Positions 27,027-37,007 of a stretch of 37,865 nucleotides of DNA are shown here, one piece after another. Source of the stretch: an uncultured Christensenella sp. (lineage in GTDB: Bacteria > Bacillota > Clostridia > Christensenellales > Pumilibacteraceae); contig CAJTND010000003.1 of the NCBI GenBank assembly GCA_910577995.1, positions 1 through 37,865 of the forward strand, given 5' to 3'. The notes under the pieces are model-generated. The model saw only the letters and a list, made by a program, of their open reading frames with translations, did no database searches and was not told where the DNA came from. The first letter of the stretch is position 1. Each line of letters opens with the position of its first letter. A program made the translations under genes and the position numbers.

Positions 27027-27226
27027 AACATCCTGCGGTGTTCGAGATAACGGCTTTATTTATAACCTCAATTCATAAAAGGGATGGCGCGTATCGCGGT
27101 GCTATGTCGGGCCTCAGTAATTTTAGCGCAAGCTAAGCAGGGGATGACAGAATATCGCATCAGCCGACCCACCTGCCATAAGGCGGGTTTGAATACGGTC
27201 TACTCTACGGCACAGCGGGATTTTTT
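27027..27226 (+). ncRNA. ssrS: Probable 6S RNA
   Basis: A ~195-nt transcript is defined by the promoter at 26992-27020 and a T-run at 27221-27226. Its ends pair: ATCCTGCGGTGTT (27030-27042) with GGCACAGCGGGAT (27209-27221), with one mismatch and a few G-T pairs. GAG/CTC (27044-27046 with 27203-27205) continues the stem. An AT-rich unpaired stretch follows on the 5' side (27047-27080). The 3' side has a small hairpin ACCTGCC-ATAA-GGCGGGT (27171-27188). TTAGC-GCAA-GCTAA forms an apical stem-loop (27123-27136). A long closing stem with G-TGTTCG, a central bubble and an upper stem is the known 6S layout, which mimics an open promoter and sequesters sigma-A RNA polymerase in stationary phase. The upper stem was not folded with certainty. 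The rest of this 404-bp gap (26917-27320) holds only the promoter and spacer. Confidence 0.65.
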
Positions 27227-27320
27227 ATTGCGTTTTTTCGGCGGTCGCCGTGCCGCAGTCGTGCCCGAGCTCCTGCGATACATAATCCGCCGCGACAGTA
27301 AATATAATATTACGATCGTT

Positions 27321-28076
27321 ATGTATGAAGAATCGGGCGCATATTTGATATCGCGGTCGCGGCGTTCGAAGTCGACGGGACGTTCGGGCGGCGGCGGAGG
27401 CGGCAGGAGAAGCGGCGGCGGACGCGGCGCGGCGGGGCTTTTGATACTTGTTTTGCTGCTGCTTACCGCGGGGATATGCGCGCTCGTCATATTCCTGCCG
27501 CGGCTTACGGGCGAAGAAAAGAGCGACGCCAAGGCATTCGGCGGAAAGACCTTCTATATGCTGTCGACGGGCGAGACCGACGATTTCCAGACCGCCGCGG
27601 CTTACGCCAAGGACGCGGCTGGGCGCGGCGGCGCGGGGTATGTTTACAACGACGGGAGCTATCACGCGATAGCCGCGGTGTATGCGCGCGAATCGGAAGC
27701 TAAGGCGCTCGCCGCCGCCAACGAGAACGCGTATTACTTTAAGTTCACGTTCCCGTCCGTTTCCTGCGGCGACAACGACCGCAAGGCGCTCGACTGTCTT
27801 TGCGGCGAGTGGTTCAACGCCGTATACGACGCGTGTGCGTCGCTCGACCGCGGGCTTTCGTCGGAGGCGGAGGCGGACTTCGCGGTGCGCAAGGCTAATT
27901 CCAAACTGCGTCGGTTCGGCGCGGCGGCGGAGAGCACGATCGTTGCCGATGCCGTGGACCGCGCTTGCGAATACGACATGCTCGACAACATGAACAGGAG
28001 CGTGCTGTCATATCTGCGGTTTTTCACGGTACGCGCTTTGGTCGAAGTTTATACCGCGCTGACGCTCGGCGCGTAA
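27321..28076 (+). CDS. Single-pass membrane protein with SPOR-like extracytoplasmic domain
   Basis: From ATG 27321 the product has 251 residues: a short basic, Arg/Gly/Ser-rich cytoplasmic segment (~1-40), one hydrophobic helix (~41-65, LLILVLLLLTAGICALVIFL) and an outer domain. Residues ~77-135 follow the SPOR pattern (FYMLSTGETDDFQTAAAYAK ... GYVYNDGSYHAIAAVYA, then an ESEAKALAAA helix). SPOR domains are known to bind denuded peptidoglycan at division or sporulation septa. The assignment rests on this pattern only. Longer in-frame starts exist upstream, but they would run through the 6S-like RNA and are rejected. No ribosome-binding site precedes 27321. A TATAAT at 27303-27308 could place a transcription start ~6 nt before the ATG, giving a nearly leaderless mRNA. 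Confidence 0.6.
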   Translation: MYEESGAYLISRSRRSKSTGRSGGGGGGRRSGGGRGAAGLLILVLLLLTAGICALVIFLPRLTGEEKSDAKAFGGKTFYMLSTGETDDFQTAAAYAKDAAGRGGAGYVYNDGSYHAIAAVYARESEAKALAAANENAYYFKFTFPSVSCGDNDRKALDCLCGEWFNAVYDACASLDRGLSSEAEADFAVRKANSKLRRFGAAAESTIVADAVDRACEYDMLDNMNRSVLSYLRFFTVRALVEVYTALTLGA

Positions 28077-28111
28077 GATATGCTTGGGACGCGCGGCTCG
28101 CGTCGATTTAC

Positions 28112-28140
28112 TTGATTAACGTTTGCGGCTGTGCTATAAT
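28112..28140 (+). promoter_or_regulatory. Sigma-A type promoter of nfnAB
   Basis: TTGATT (28112-28117) and TATAAT (28135-28140) are 17 bp apart, with a TGN extended -10 (TGC before TATAAT). Transcription should start near 28147, about 73 nt before the nfnA ATG. Confidence 0.8.
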
Positions 28141-28148
28141 ACGCTATA

Positions 28149-28204
28149 CGGTCGCATTTCGAGCAAAAAGCCACGGCGACGCTCGGCAAATCCAACTGCG
28201 ATCG
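28149..28204 (+). promoter_or_regulatory. Structured 5' leader stem-loop of nfnA
   Basis: CGGTCGCA (28149-28156) pairs with TGCGATCG (28197-28204). Inside, CGAGC (28160-28164) pairs with GCTCG (28181-28185), and GCC/GGC may close an inner loop. The structure would occupy the first ~55 nt of the transcript and end 15 nt before the ATG. It matches no riboswitch class I recognise; it could stabilise the mRNA or control ribosome access. Confidence 0.4.
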
Positions 28205-28219
28205 GTCAGACGACGGCGT

Positions 28220-29071
28220 ATGTATAAAATACTTAAAAGAACACCGCTCAATCCGACGGTCACTCGCATAGAAGTCTATGCGCCTCGCGTCGCGGCAAAG
28301 GTCGAGCCCGGACAGTTCGTCATACTGCGTGTCGACGCGGAAGGCGAGCGCATACCGCTCACCGTTGCCGACTGCGACCGCAGTCGCGGCACTGTCACGC
28401 TTATATTCCAAATAGTCGGCGCGACGACCAAAAAGCTCGATATGCTCGCCGAGGGCGACTGTATATGCGATCTCGTCGGACCGCTCGGCAGACCGACGGA
28501 GCTCGACGGGCTGAAAAAGGTCGCTGTCGTGGGCGGCGGCGTAGGGTGCGCGATCGCGCTTCCCGTCGCTAAAAAGCTGTGCGCGCTCGGCGCGGAAGTT
28601 CATTCCGTCGTCGGCTTCCGCAATAAGGATCTCGTTATACTCGAGGACGAGTTCCGTGCCGCATCCAAAGAGTTTCGGCTGATGACGGACGACGGCTCGG
28701 CTGGCGAAAAGGGGCTTGTCACCGCCGCGCTCGAAAGTATGATCGAGGCGGGCAACCGCTACGACGAGGTCATAGCGATAGGTCCGCTCGTGATGATGAA
28801 GTTCGTTTGCAAGCTGACCGAGAAGTACGGGATAAAGACCGTCGTTTCGATGAACCCGATAATGATAGACGGTACGGGCATGTGCGGCGGCTGTCGGCTG
28901 ACCGTTGGCGGCGAAATGAAGTTCGCGTGCGTGGACGGTCCGGACTTCGACGGGCACAAGGTGGACTTCGACGAGGCGATGGAACGCGGCAGGATGTATG
29001 CCGAGTTCGAGCGCAAGGCTTACGACGAGCAGTGCAATCTCTTTAACAAGCAAGCCGAAAAACGGGCTTGA
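28220..29071 (+). CDS. nfnA: NADH-dependent ferredoxin:NADP+ oxidoreductase, subunit A
   Basis: NfnA is the FAD and [2Fe-2S] subunit that exchanges electrons with NAD(H) in the flavin-based bifurcating NfnAB complex (reduced ferredoxin + NADH + 2 NADP+ to 2 NADPH). The product (283 aa) has an N-terminal FAD-binding barrel (~1-95, GERIPLTVAD), an NAD-binding fold (AVVGGGVGCAIALPVAKKL) and the C-terminal cluster region DGTGMCGGCRLTVG...FACVDGPDFDGH. Three Cys plus a nearby Asp fit the unusual ligand set known for NfnA. The same fold occurs in PyrK and sulfide dehydrogenase, but the immediately following GltD-like gene settles on Nfn. The ribosome-binding site is weak. The family ends with ERKAYDEQ-like helices, which are seen here. 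Confidence 0.9.
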   Translation: MYKILKRTPLNPTVTRIEVYAPRVAAKVEPGQFVILRVDAEGERIPLTVADCDRSRGTVTLIFQIVGATTKKLDMLAEGDCICDLVGPLGRPTELDGLKKVAVVGGGVGCAIALPVAKKLCALGAEVHSVVGFRNKDLVILEDEFRAASKEFRLMTDDGSAGEKGLVTAALESMIEAGNRYDEVIAIGPLVMMKFVCKLTEKYGIKTVVSMNPIMIDGTGMCGGCRLTVGGEMKFACVDGPDFDGHKVDFDEAMERGRMYAEFERKAYDEQCNLFNKQAEKRA

Positions 29072-29089
29072 CGACAAACGGTACAGCAT

Positions 29090-30481
29090 ATGAATCATTC
29101 CGATAAGAAAAACCCCATGCCGACGCAAGAGCCGTCGGTGCGCGCGAAAAACTTCGACGAGGTGGCGCTCGGCTATACCGAGGAGCAGGCGAGGTCGGAG
29201 GCGGAGCGCTGTCTTAACTGCAAGCACAAACCGTGCCGCGGCGGCTGTCCCGTCGGCATAGATATTCCCGAGTTCATCGGCAAGGTCGCGGCAGGCGACT
29301 ACGAAGCCGCATACGAAGTCATTTCGCGGTCAAGCTCGCTCGCCGCGGTATGCGGCAGAGTATGTCCGCAGGAAACGCAGTGCGAGAGCAAGTGCGTGCG
29401 CGGCATCAAGGGCGAGCCCGTAGCTATCGGTCGATTGGAGCGATTTGTCGCCGATCGCCACAACGCTTACGGCGGCGGCAAGACCGTCGCGGTCAAAAGC
29501 AACGGGCACAAGGTAGCCGTCGTCGGCTCCGGTCCTGCGGGGCTGTCGTGCGCGGGCGAGCTGTGCTCGCGCGGCTACGAAGTGACGGTGTTCGAGGCGT
29601 TACATACTGCGGGCGGCGTGCTCGTTTACGGCATACCCGAATTCCGCCTGCCCAAAAAGATAGTAGCCGACAGGATAGACGATCTTAAAGCGCGCGGCGT
29701 CAAGTTCGAGACCAATACCGTCGTCGGACGCACCGTGCTCGCGGACGAGCTGTTTGCGGACGGGTTCGAGGCGGTGTTCATCGGCAGCGGCGCGGGACTT
29801 CCCAACTTCATGAAGATGAAGGGCGAGGATCTTAAAGGCGTGTATTCCGCCAACGAGTTTTTAACGCGCGTCAATCTGATGAAGGCGTACAGAAAGGACG
29901 CGGCGACGCCTATCAAAAACAGCCGCTCCGTCGCGGTGGTCGGCGGCGGCAACGTCGCTATGGACGCGGCGCGTTGCGCGCTCCGCCTGGGCGCGGAAAA
30001 TGTGACGATAGTCTACCGCCGCAGTGCGGACGAGCTGCCCGCGCGCAAGGAAGAAGTGGAGCACGCCATGGAAGAGGGCGTCAAGTTCATGTTTCTTACC
30101 GCGCCCGTCGAGGTGCTCGGCGACGAGCATAAAAACGCGGTCGCGCTCCGATGTCAAAGGATGGAGCTCGGCGCGCCCGACGCATCGGGGCGGCGCAGAC
30201 CGGTGCCCGTTGCCGACAGCGAGTTCGACATCGAGGCGGACTGCGTAATAGTCGCTATCGGCACTTCGCCCAATCCGCTCATCAAGGACACTACGCCGGG
30301 GATATCGGTGAACGCGCGCGGCTGTATCATAGTCGACGAACGCGGCATGACGACGAGAGAAATGGTGTATGCGGGCGGCGACGCGGTCACGGGCGCGGCT
30401 ACCGTCATACTCGCGATGGGCGCGGGCAAGGACGCCGCGGCGCGTATAGACGAGGCTATAAAAAACAAGAGCGCACAGTAA
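29090..30481 (+). CDS. nfnB: NADH-dependent ferredoxin:NADP+ oxidoreductase, subunit B (GltD-like)
   Basis: NfnB carries the bifurcating FAD, two [4Fe-4S] clusters and the NADPH site. The N-terminal region has CLNCKHKPCRGGCP and CGRVCPQETQCESKC. The FAD-binding fold begins VAVVGSGPAGLSCAGEL (~140), and a nested NADPH fold shows VAVVGGGNVAMDAARCA with YRRS downstream. FAD is closed by GGDAVTGAATVILAMGAGK near the C-terminus. Length (463 aa) fits. It starts 18 bp after nfnA, in the nfnA-nfnB order seen in Clostridia and Thermotoga. It could be mistaken for the glutamate synthase small subunit, but no large subunit is present and nfnA is adjacent. The ribosome-binding site before 29090 is poor; M10 is an alternative start. 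Confidence 0.92.
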   Translation: MNHSDKKNPMPTQEPSVRAKNFDEVALGYTEEQARSEAERCLNCKHKPCRGGCPVGIDIPEFIGKVAAGDYEAAYEVISRSSSLAAVCGRVCPQETQCESKCVRGIKGEPVAIGRLERFVADRHNAYGGGKTVAVKSNGHKVAVVGSGPAGLSCAGELCSRGYEVTVFEALHTAGGVLVYGIPEFRLPKKIVADRIDDLKARGVKFETNTVVGRTVLADELFADGFEAVFIGSGAGLPNFMKMKGEDLKGVYSANEFLTRVNLMKAYRKDAATPIKNSRSVAVVGGGNVAMDAARCALRLGAENVTIVYRRSADELPARKEEVEHAMEEGVKFMFLTAPVEVLGDEHKNAVALRCQRMELGAPDASGRRRPVPVADSEFDIEADCVIVAIGTSPNPLIKDTTPGISVNARGCIIVDERGMTTREMVYAGGDAVTGAATVILAMGAGKDAAARIDEAIKNKSAQ

Positions 30482-30506
30482 ATATCGCGCGCCGAGGGAG
30501 TTGATA

Positions 30507-32315
30507 ATGGATTATAATTCCGTTTGCGAGATCATAGATAAAATCGATACCGAGTCGGACGCGCCGCTCGATCTTATCGTCAATTCGGCGCTGTCGGGCA
30601 ATTATTACACCGACAAGCTTCCGCCGAGATCGGAAGCGGCGGTATTACTGCTCGATTGGTACATGTCGGGTTCAAACGCGTTTACGGGCGACGAGACCGA
30701 CGAGCTTACGAGCGGCGTCGGCGATTTTTACCGCATATGCCCCAAGGATAAGTTCAAGGCGGCGGAAAAGCTTTTGAAGCAGGACGGATATCACGATGTT
30801 GCCGCTTTGATAAAGGAAGGTTTGAAGGGCGTCGACCGCGCGCTAAAAGGCGATTACTTCGACTGGATGGATTCGGTGCAGAACATGTTCGATCTATGGA
30901 TGGAGTTCAATGCGCCGCGATTCCATAAGCTTATCAAGAGCTGGGTCAAGAGCGAGTCCGCCGAGCTGAAAAAGTTTTTTGCTTCGACCGATATCAAGCT
31001 ATCAGACGCTTTTATGAAAAGCGCGAATGTATTGCGCGATTGGCGCGACAACGACGCCGCGCTCGCGCTGTACATGACCGCCGCGGATATGGGCGATCCC
31101 GAAGCGATGCTCTTGATATCCGAATATTATTCTCAGCTCAAAAACGACGGGAAAACGGCGTTTGAATGGTGCGAGAAAGCCGCGAAAGGCGGCAGTGCGG
31201 ACGCACAGCTGCGGCTATCTTATATGTATCGTGACAAAAACGATAAGAAGTCCGAGCAAAAGTGGTATAAGCTCGCCGCGGAAAACGGACAGCCTTACGC
31301 GCTGTTTTTGCTCGGCAAGATGTACCGCGACGGCGACGGCGTTAAAAAAGATCCGAGCCTCGCGGTCGAATGTTTCCTAAAAGCCGCGGACGGCGGAGTG
31401 CTCGACGCATACGGCGCGCTCGCGCCGATGTACGAGAACGGCGAGGGCGCGGAGCGCGACAAGTCCCGCGCCATAGAGTATTACAGCATAGCGGCTGTGC
31501 TCGGCTCGCCGACGGCGCGCGAACGGCTCAGAGAGTTCCCCGATATGACCGATTATATGGCAAAGTCCGACGAGCTCGAGCGGCTCGCGCGCGGCGGCGA
31601 CGCGAATGCGACGTATGCGCTCGGCTGTATCGCCGAGTACCGCGAGGACGAGGATACGAGCGAGGAGTATTACAGAAAAGCCGCCGAGCTGTGGCGCAAG
31701 AAAGTCGAAGAGGGCGACGCCGGCGCGATGGTGCTTCTCGGCTTGTGCTACAATTTGGAAAAGGGCGTCGAAGAAGATCAAGCGGCGGCGTACAGTCTGT
31801 TCGAGCGTGCGGAAAGTCTCGGCGATCCCGACGGTACGTACCAAATAGGCAGTCTTTACGCGGGCGGCGAGGGCGTCAAGTACAGCCCTAAGACAGCCAA
31901 CAAGTATTTGCAAAAAGCCGCCGACGCAGGCGTTGTCCAGGCAATGCTCGACCTCGGTAATAATTATCTGGACGGCACAGGCATAAAACAGGATACCGAA
32001 ATGGCGCAGTATTGGCTGACCCGCGCGGCGGAGGGCGACTCGGATACCTGCGCCAACAGATGCCTTTCAAATATCTGCGAAAAAGCCGGAGACCGCGAAA
32101 AAGCGCGAGAATGGCTCGTGATCGCCGCCGAAAAGGGCGACAGGTCGGCGCAGGTCATGCTCGCGCGCCGCATGTTCGCCGATAAGCCGGAGATCACGGA
32201 GCGTATAGACAGCGCTGCGCGCTCGTATCAATACACCGAATTCTACGATATCATATTCGACCGCATCAAGAACGATCTGCCGTTCCGCAACGACAGGATA
32301 ACTCTCGTTAAATAA
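30507..32315 (+). CDS. Sel1-like repeat protein
   Basis: The 602-residue product has no signal peptide or membrane helix. After an N-terminal part (~1-165) without recognisable family features, Sel1-like repeats of ~36 residues fill ~170-570. Typical units read as A-x-x-Y/W-hhhAAxxGxxxA with a following LGxMYxxGxGVxxD, for example ALFLLGKMYRDGDGVKKD, YGALAPMYENGEGAERD and MLDLGNNYLDGTGIKQD. Sel1 repeats form alpha-solenoids that bind partner proteins, often in signalling or stress; no partner is evident here. GGGAG sits 6 nt before ATG 30507, which is preferred over TTG 30501. The gene is 25 bp after nfnB and ends at a strong terminator, so it is probably co-transcribed with nfnAB. Confidence 0.85.
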   Translation: MDYNSVCEIIDKIDTESDAPLDLIVNSALSGNYYTDKLPPRSEAAVLLLDWYMSGSNAFTGDETDELTSGVGDFYRICPKDKFKAAEKLLKQDGYHDVAALIKEGLKGVDRALKGDYFDWMDSVQNMFDLWMEFNAPRFHKLIKSWVKSESAELKKFFASTDIKLSDAFMKSANVLRDWRDNDAALALYMTAADMGDPEAMLLISEYYSQLKNDGKTAFEWCEKAAKGGSADAQLRLSYMYRDKNDKKSEQKWYKLAAENGQPYALFLLGKMYRDGDGVKKDPSLAVECFLKAADGGVLDAYGALAPMYENGEGAERDKSRAIEYYSIAAVLGSPTARERLREFPDMTDYMAKSDELERLARGGDANATYALGCIAEYREDEDTSEEYYRKAAELWRKKVEEGDAGAMVLLGLCYNLEKGVEEDQAAAYSLFERAESLGDPDGTYQIGSLYAGGEGVKYSPKTANKYLQKAADAGVVQAMLDLGNNYLDGTGIKQDTEMAQYWLTRAAEGDSDTCANRCLSNICEKAGDREKAREWLVIAAEKGDRSAQVMLARRMFADKPEITERIDSAARSYQYTEFYDIIFDRIKNDLPFRNDRITLVK

Positions 32316-32324
32316 CATCGGACC

Positions 32325-32358
32325 GACGGCGCGCCCATACTCGGCGCGCCGTCTTTTT
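32325..32358 (+). terminator. Intrinsic terminator after the nfnAB-Sel1 unit
   Basis: A perfect 11-bp stem, GACGGCGCGCC (32325-32335) with GGCGCGCCGTC (32343-32353), encloses a 7-nt loop and is followed by TTTTT. Confidence 0.92.
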
Positions 32359-32413
32359 ATGGAGCGAGAGAAGTTCGCCGCGGCTAACTTTATACAAAAA
32401 AAGGCGGGAACAC

Positions 32414-32442
32414 TTGAAAAGCGTCGAAAAATATGGTAATAT
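32414..32442 (+). promoter_or_regulatory. Promoter of the hydCBA operon
   Basis: TTGAAA (32414-32419) and TAATAT (32437-32442) are 17 bp apart. The leader to hydC is ~90 nt and contains a small CGCGC-TTAT-GCGCG hairpin near 32473. Confidence 0.65.
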
Positions 32443-32540
32443 GTTGATGAGCGAAAGCGTCGCCGTTTTTTTCGCGCTTATGCGCGGTATGCGGCGGCGC
32501 GGACGGGCATACATGTAAAAATACATAAGGAGCAAATATA

Positions 32541-33008
32541 ATGACCCAGGAAAATGACAAAGAGTTCGCCGCGGTTCTGGAAAGTCTCAAAGACGTTCCC
32601 GGTCCGGTGATGATGGCGATGCAGAAGGCGCAGGATATCTACGGATATCTGCCGATGGAGGTCCAGCTCAAGATAGCGGACTTTTTCGGCGTGCCGCTCG
32701 CGACGGTGTACGGCATAGCGACGTTCTATGCGCAGTTCCGTTTGGAGCAGCCCGGACAGATCAAGATAGCGGTGTGCCTCGGCACGGCGTGCTATGTCAA
32801 GGGCAGCGGCGGCGTTATAGAAAAGTTCCAGCGTCTTTTGGACGTCGAGCCCGGTCACACGACAGCCGACGGTCGGTTTACGCTCGAAGCGACGCGCTGT
32901 ATCGGGTGCTGCGGTCTTGCACCCGTCCTGACGGTCAACGGCGAGGTTTACGGCAAAGTCACCGAGGACAGCGTCGACGAGATACTCGCCAAGTACAACA
33001 ACGCATAA
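32541..33008 (+). CDS. hydC: NADH-linked [FeFe] hydrogenase, NuoE-like subunit
   Basis: HydC is the small thioredoxin-like [2Fe-2S] subunit of the trimeric HydABC hydrogenase. The product (155 aa) has an N-terminal helical bundle (PVMMAMQKAQDIYGYLP, then VYGIATFYAQF). The cluster cysteines are two in CLGTAC and two in CIGCC, the usual spacing for the NuoE fold. AAGGAG lies upstream of ATG 32541. It leads the order hydC-hydB-hydA common in anaerobes, with 18 bp to hydB. NuoE of complex I is ruled out by the downstream hydrogenase subunit. Confidence 0.93.
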   Translation: MTQENDKEFAAVLESLKDVPGPVMMAMQKAQDIYGYLPMEVQLKIADFFGVPLATVYGIATFYAQFRLEQPGQIKIAVCLGTACYVKGSGGVIEKFQRLLDVEPGHTTADGRFTLEATRCIGCCGLAPVLTVNGEVYGKVTEDSVDEILAKYNNA

Positions 33009-33026
33009 GGAAGGAGAGAGCGATAA

Positions 33027-34934
<1,908 letters not shown>

Positions 34935-35085
34935 CGCATTTAACGGCATATGCGTCGACGGATGCGGTTAGCGTAGGGCAGAGGCAACGCGCCTCGCTAA
35001 GACTGCGTATTTACAGACCGCGCCGCGATCATGCCGCTATGATATGCGTTTTTGCACATAATAAAAATAGGAGCAATTCATTATC

Positions 35086-36831
35086 ATGAAAAACATAAAT
35101 CTTAAAGTAAACGGTGTCGACGTTACCGTTCCCGAGGGCACGCGCATACTCGACGCCGCGATAAAGGCGGGGTTCAAGATCCCGACGCTCTGCTACATGA
35201 AGGATCTTTGCAACGAGAGCAGTTGCCGCGTTTGCGTAGTCGAGATAAAGGGCAACCGCAAGCTTATGACGGCGTGCTCGACGGTGGTCGCCGAGGGCAT
35301 GGAGGTGCTTACCAATACGCCAAAGGTCCGCGCCGCGCGCAAGATAACGCTCGAGCTCATGCTCAGCAATCATCATAAAGAGTGCCTCAGCTGCGTAAGG
35401 AGCGGCAAGTGCGAGCTTCAAGACCTGTCCGCCGAGTACGGCTGCGACGCGAAGAAGTACGACGGCGCGATGAACTCCTACGACGTGGACGATTGCACCG
35501 AGTACCTCGTTCGCGACAACAACAAATGCATACTGTGCCGCAGGTGCGTCGCCGCCTGTAACAAGGTGCAGACTGTCGGTGTTATCGACGCCAACAACCG
35601 CGGCTTTGCGACCAAGATAGCGAGCCCGTTCGACAGGTCGCTCAGCGAAGTCCCTTGCGTCGCGTGCGGTCAGTGTATCAACGTCTGCCCGACGGGCGCG
35701 CTCTGCGAAAAGGACGGTACTAAGCTTGTCGAGAAGCTTCTCGAGGACCCGAAAAAGACGGTCGTCGTCGGCACTGCGCCCAGCGTGCGCGCCGCGCTCG
35801 GCGAGGAGTTCGGCTATCCCATCGGAACGGACACCGAGGGCAAGATGGTCGCCGCTCTCAAAGCTATGGGCTTCGACAAGGTGTTCGACGTCGATATGGC
35901 GGCGGACATGACGATAATGGAAGAGGGCACGGAGTTTATCTCGCGGCTCAACGATCCCAACGCGAAACTGCCCATGATAACCTCGTGCAGCGCGGGCTGG
36001 ATACGCTTTATCGAGTTCAATTTCCCCGAGCTGTTGCCTAATCTTTCCACCTGCAAGTCGCCGCAGCAGATGTTCGGCGCTATCATGAAGACGTACTACG
36101 CCAAGAAGATAGGCGTCGATCCCAAAGACCTCGCGGTCGTGACGGTCATGCCGTGCATAGCCAAAAAGTTCGAGCTCACGCGCGACGACAAGAACGCGGC
36201 GGGCGTGCCCGATATAGACGCTTCGATAACGACCCGCGAGCTCGCGCGCATGATAAAGAACTTCGGCATCGACTTTAAGTCGCTCGATCCCAAGACGCAG
36301 TTCGACGATCCGATAGGCAAGGGCAGTTCCGCCGGTCTTATATTCGGCGCGACGGGCGGCGTTATGGAAGCGGCGCTTCGTACCGTGGCGGAGACCGTGA
36401 CGGGCGAGAAGCTCGACAACATCGACTTCAAAGCCGTTCGCGGCACAAAGGGCATCAAGGAAGCGACGCTCACGCTCGGCGGCAAGCAGATAAATATCTG
36501 CGTTGCGAGCGGGCTCGGCAACGCGCGCGAGATAATGGACGATATCAAAGCGGGCAAGTCCAAGTACCACTTTATAGAGATAATGGCGTGCCCGGGCGGC
36601 TGTGTCAACGGCGGCGGTCAGCCGATAGTCGATTCCAAAACGCGCAACCTCGTCGACGTCGCCAAGACTCGCGCCAAGGTGCTGTACAAAAAGGACAAAA
36701 AGGACGTGCTCAGAAAGAGCCACGAAAACCCCGTTGTCAAGACGCTTTATGACGAATACTTCGAAAAGCCGAATAGCCACGTAGCGCACGAGACCTTGCA
36801 TACAAGCTACGTTGCGCGCAAAAAATACTGA
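35086..36831 (+). CDS. hydA: [FeFe] hydrogenase catalytic subunit (HydABC type)
   Basis: HydA reduces protons or oxidises H2 at the H-cluster. N-terminal clusters in order are a [2Fe-2S] domain (C...CNESSCRVC...C, ~36-70), the His-Cys [4Fe-4S] motif (HHKECLSCVRSGKC, ~103-116) and two ferredoxin motifs (CILCRRCVAACN; CVACGQCINVCP). In the catalytic domain, L2 is MPCIAKKFE and L3 is EIMACPGGCVNGGGQP, both canonical. L1 reads TSCSAGW (Cys301-Ser302), where the best-studied enzymes have TSCCPGW. Length (581 aa) is normal for this subtype. The 151-bp gap before it holds a GAGGC-AACGC-GCCTC hairpin within TTAGC/GCTAA (34968-35000) that could adjust hydA expression; GGAG precedes ATG 35086. A terminator closes the operon. 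Maturases HydEFG are not in the window. Confidence 0.95.
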   Translation: MKNINLKVNGVDVTVPEGTRILDAAIKAGFKIPTLCYMKDLCNESSCRVCVVEIKGNRKLMTACSTVVAEGMEVLTNTPKVRAARKITLELMLSNHHKECLSCVRSGKCELQDLSAEYGCDAKKYDGAMNSYDVDDCTEYLVRDNNKCILCRRCVAACNKVQTVGVIDANNRGFATKIASPFDRSLSEVPCVACGQCINVCPTGALCEKDGTKLVEKLLEDPKKTVVVGTAPSVRAALGEEFGYPIGTDTEGKMVAALKAMGFDKVFDVDMAADMTIMEEGTEFISRLNDPNAKLPMITSCSAGWIRFIEFNFPELLPNLSTCKSPQQMFGAIMKTYYAKKIGVDPKDLAVVTVMPCIAKKFELTRDDKNAAGVPDIDASITTRELARMIKNFGIDFKSLDPKTQFDDPIGKGSSAGLIFGATGGVMEAALRTVAETVTGEKLDNIDFKAVRGTKGIKEATLTLGGKQINICVASGLGNAREIMDDIKAGKSKYHFIEIMACPGGCVNGGGQPIVDSKTRNLVDVAKTRAKVLYKKDKKDVLRKSHENPVVKTLYDEYFEKPNSHVAHETLHTSYVARKKY

Positions 36832-36864
36832 TATACAAAAGACGAAAGAACACGAAAGACAAAG

Positions 36865-36901
36865 CCCGATCCGCCGTAAAAAGCGGGTCGGGTATTTTTT
36901 T
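36865..36901 (+). terminator. Intrinsic terminator of the hydCBA operon
   Basis: CCCGATCCGC (36865-36874) pairs with GCGGGTCGGG (36883-36892), 10 bp with one G-T pair and an 8-nt loop. TA and a run of seven T follow. Confidence 0.9.
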
Positions 36902-36951
36902 AGCGAGGTCGCCTGCGCGTTTTTTCGAGCAAATCCGCTTGCATAAAACAG

Positions 36952-36980
36952 TTGATTTTATCGGGACTAAATGATATAAT
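36952..36980 (+). promoter_or_regulatory. Sigma-A type promoter of yggS
   Basis: TTGATT (36952-36957) and TATAAT (36975-36980) are 17 bp apart, with TGA just before the -10 (extended -10). The ATG at 37008 lies ~20 nt after the expected start. Confidence 0.85.
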
Positions 36981-37007
36981 ATAAAGCGTCGTAAAGGACG
37001 GCGGCGT

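Noticed and set aside
27084..27320. N-terminal extension of the SPOR-like protein by ~79 residues
   Set aside because: The stretch overlaps the promoter-defined 6S-like RNA and its T-run, has non-coding composition and adds no domain.
29090..30481. Glutamate synthase small subunit (gltD)
   Set aside because: The adjacent upstream gene is NfnA and no gltB-type large subunit is present, so NfnB is the better call.
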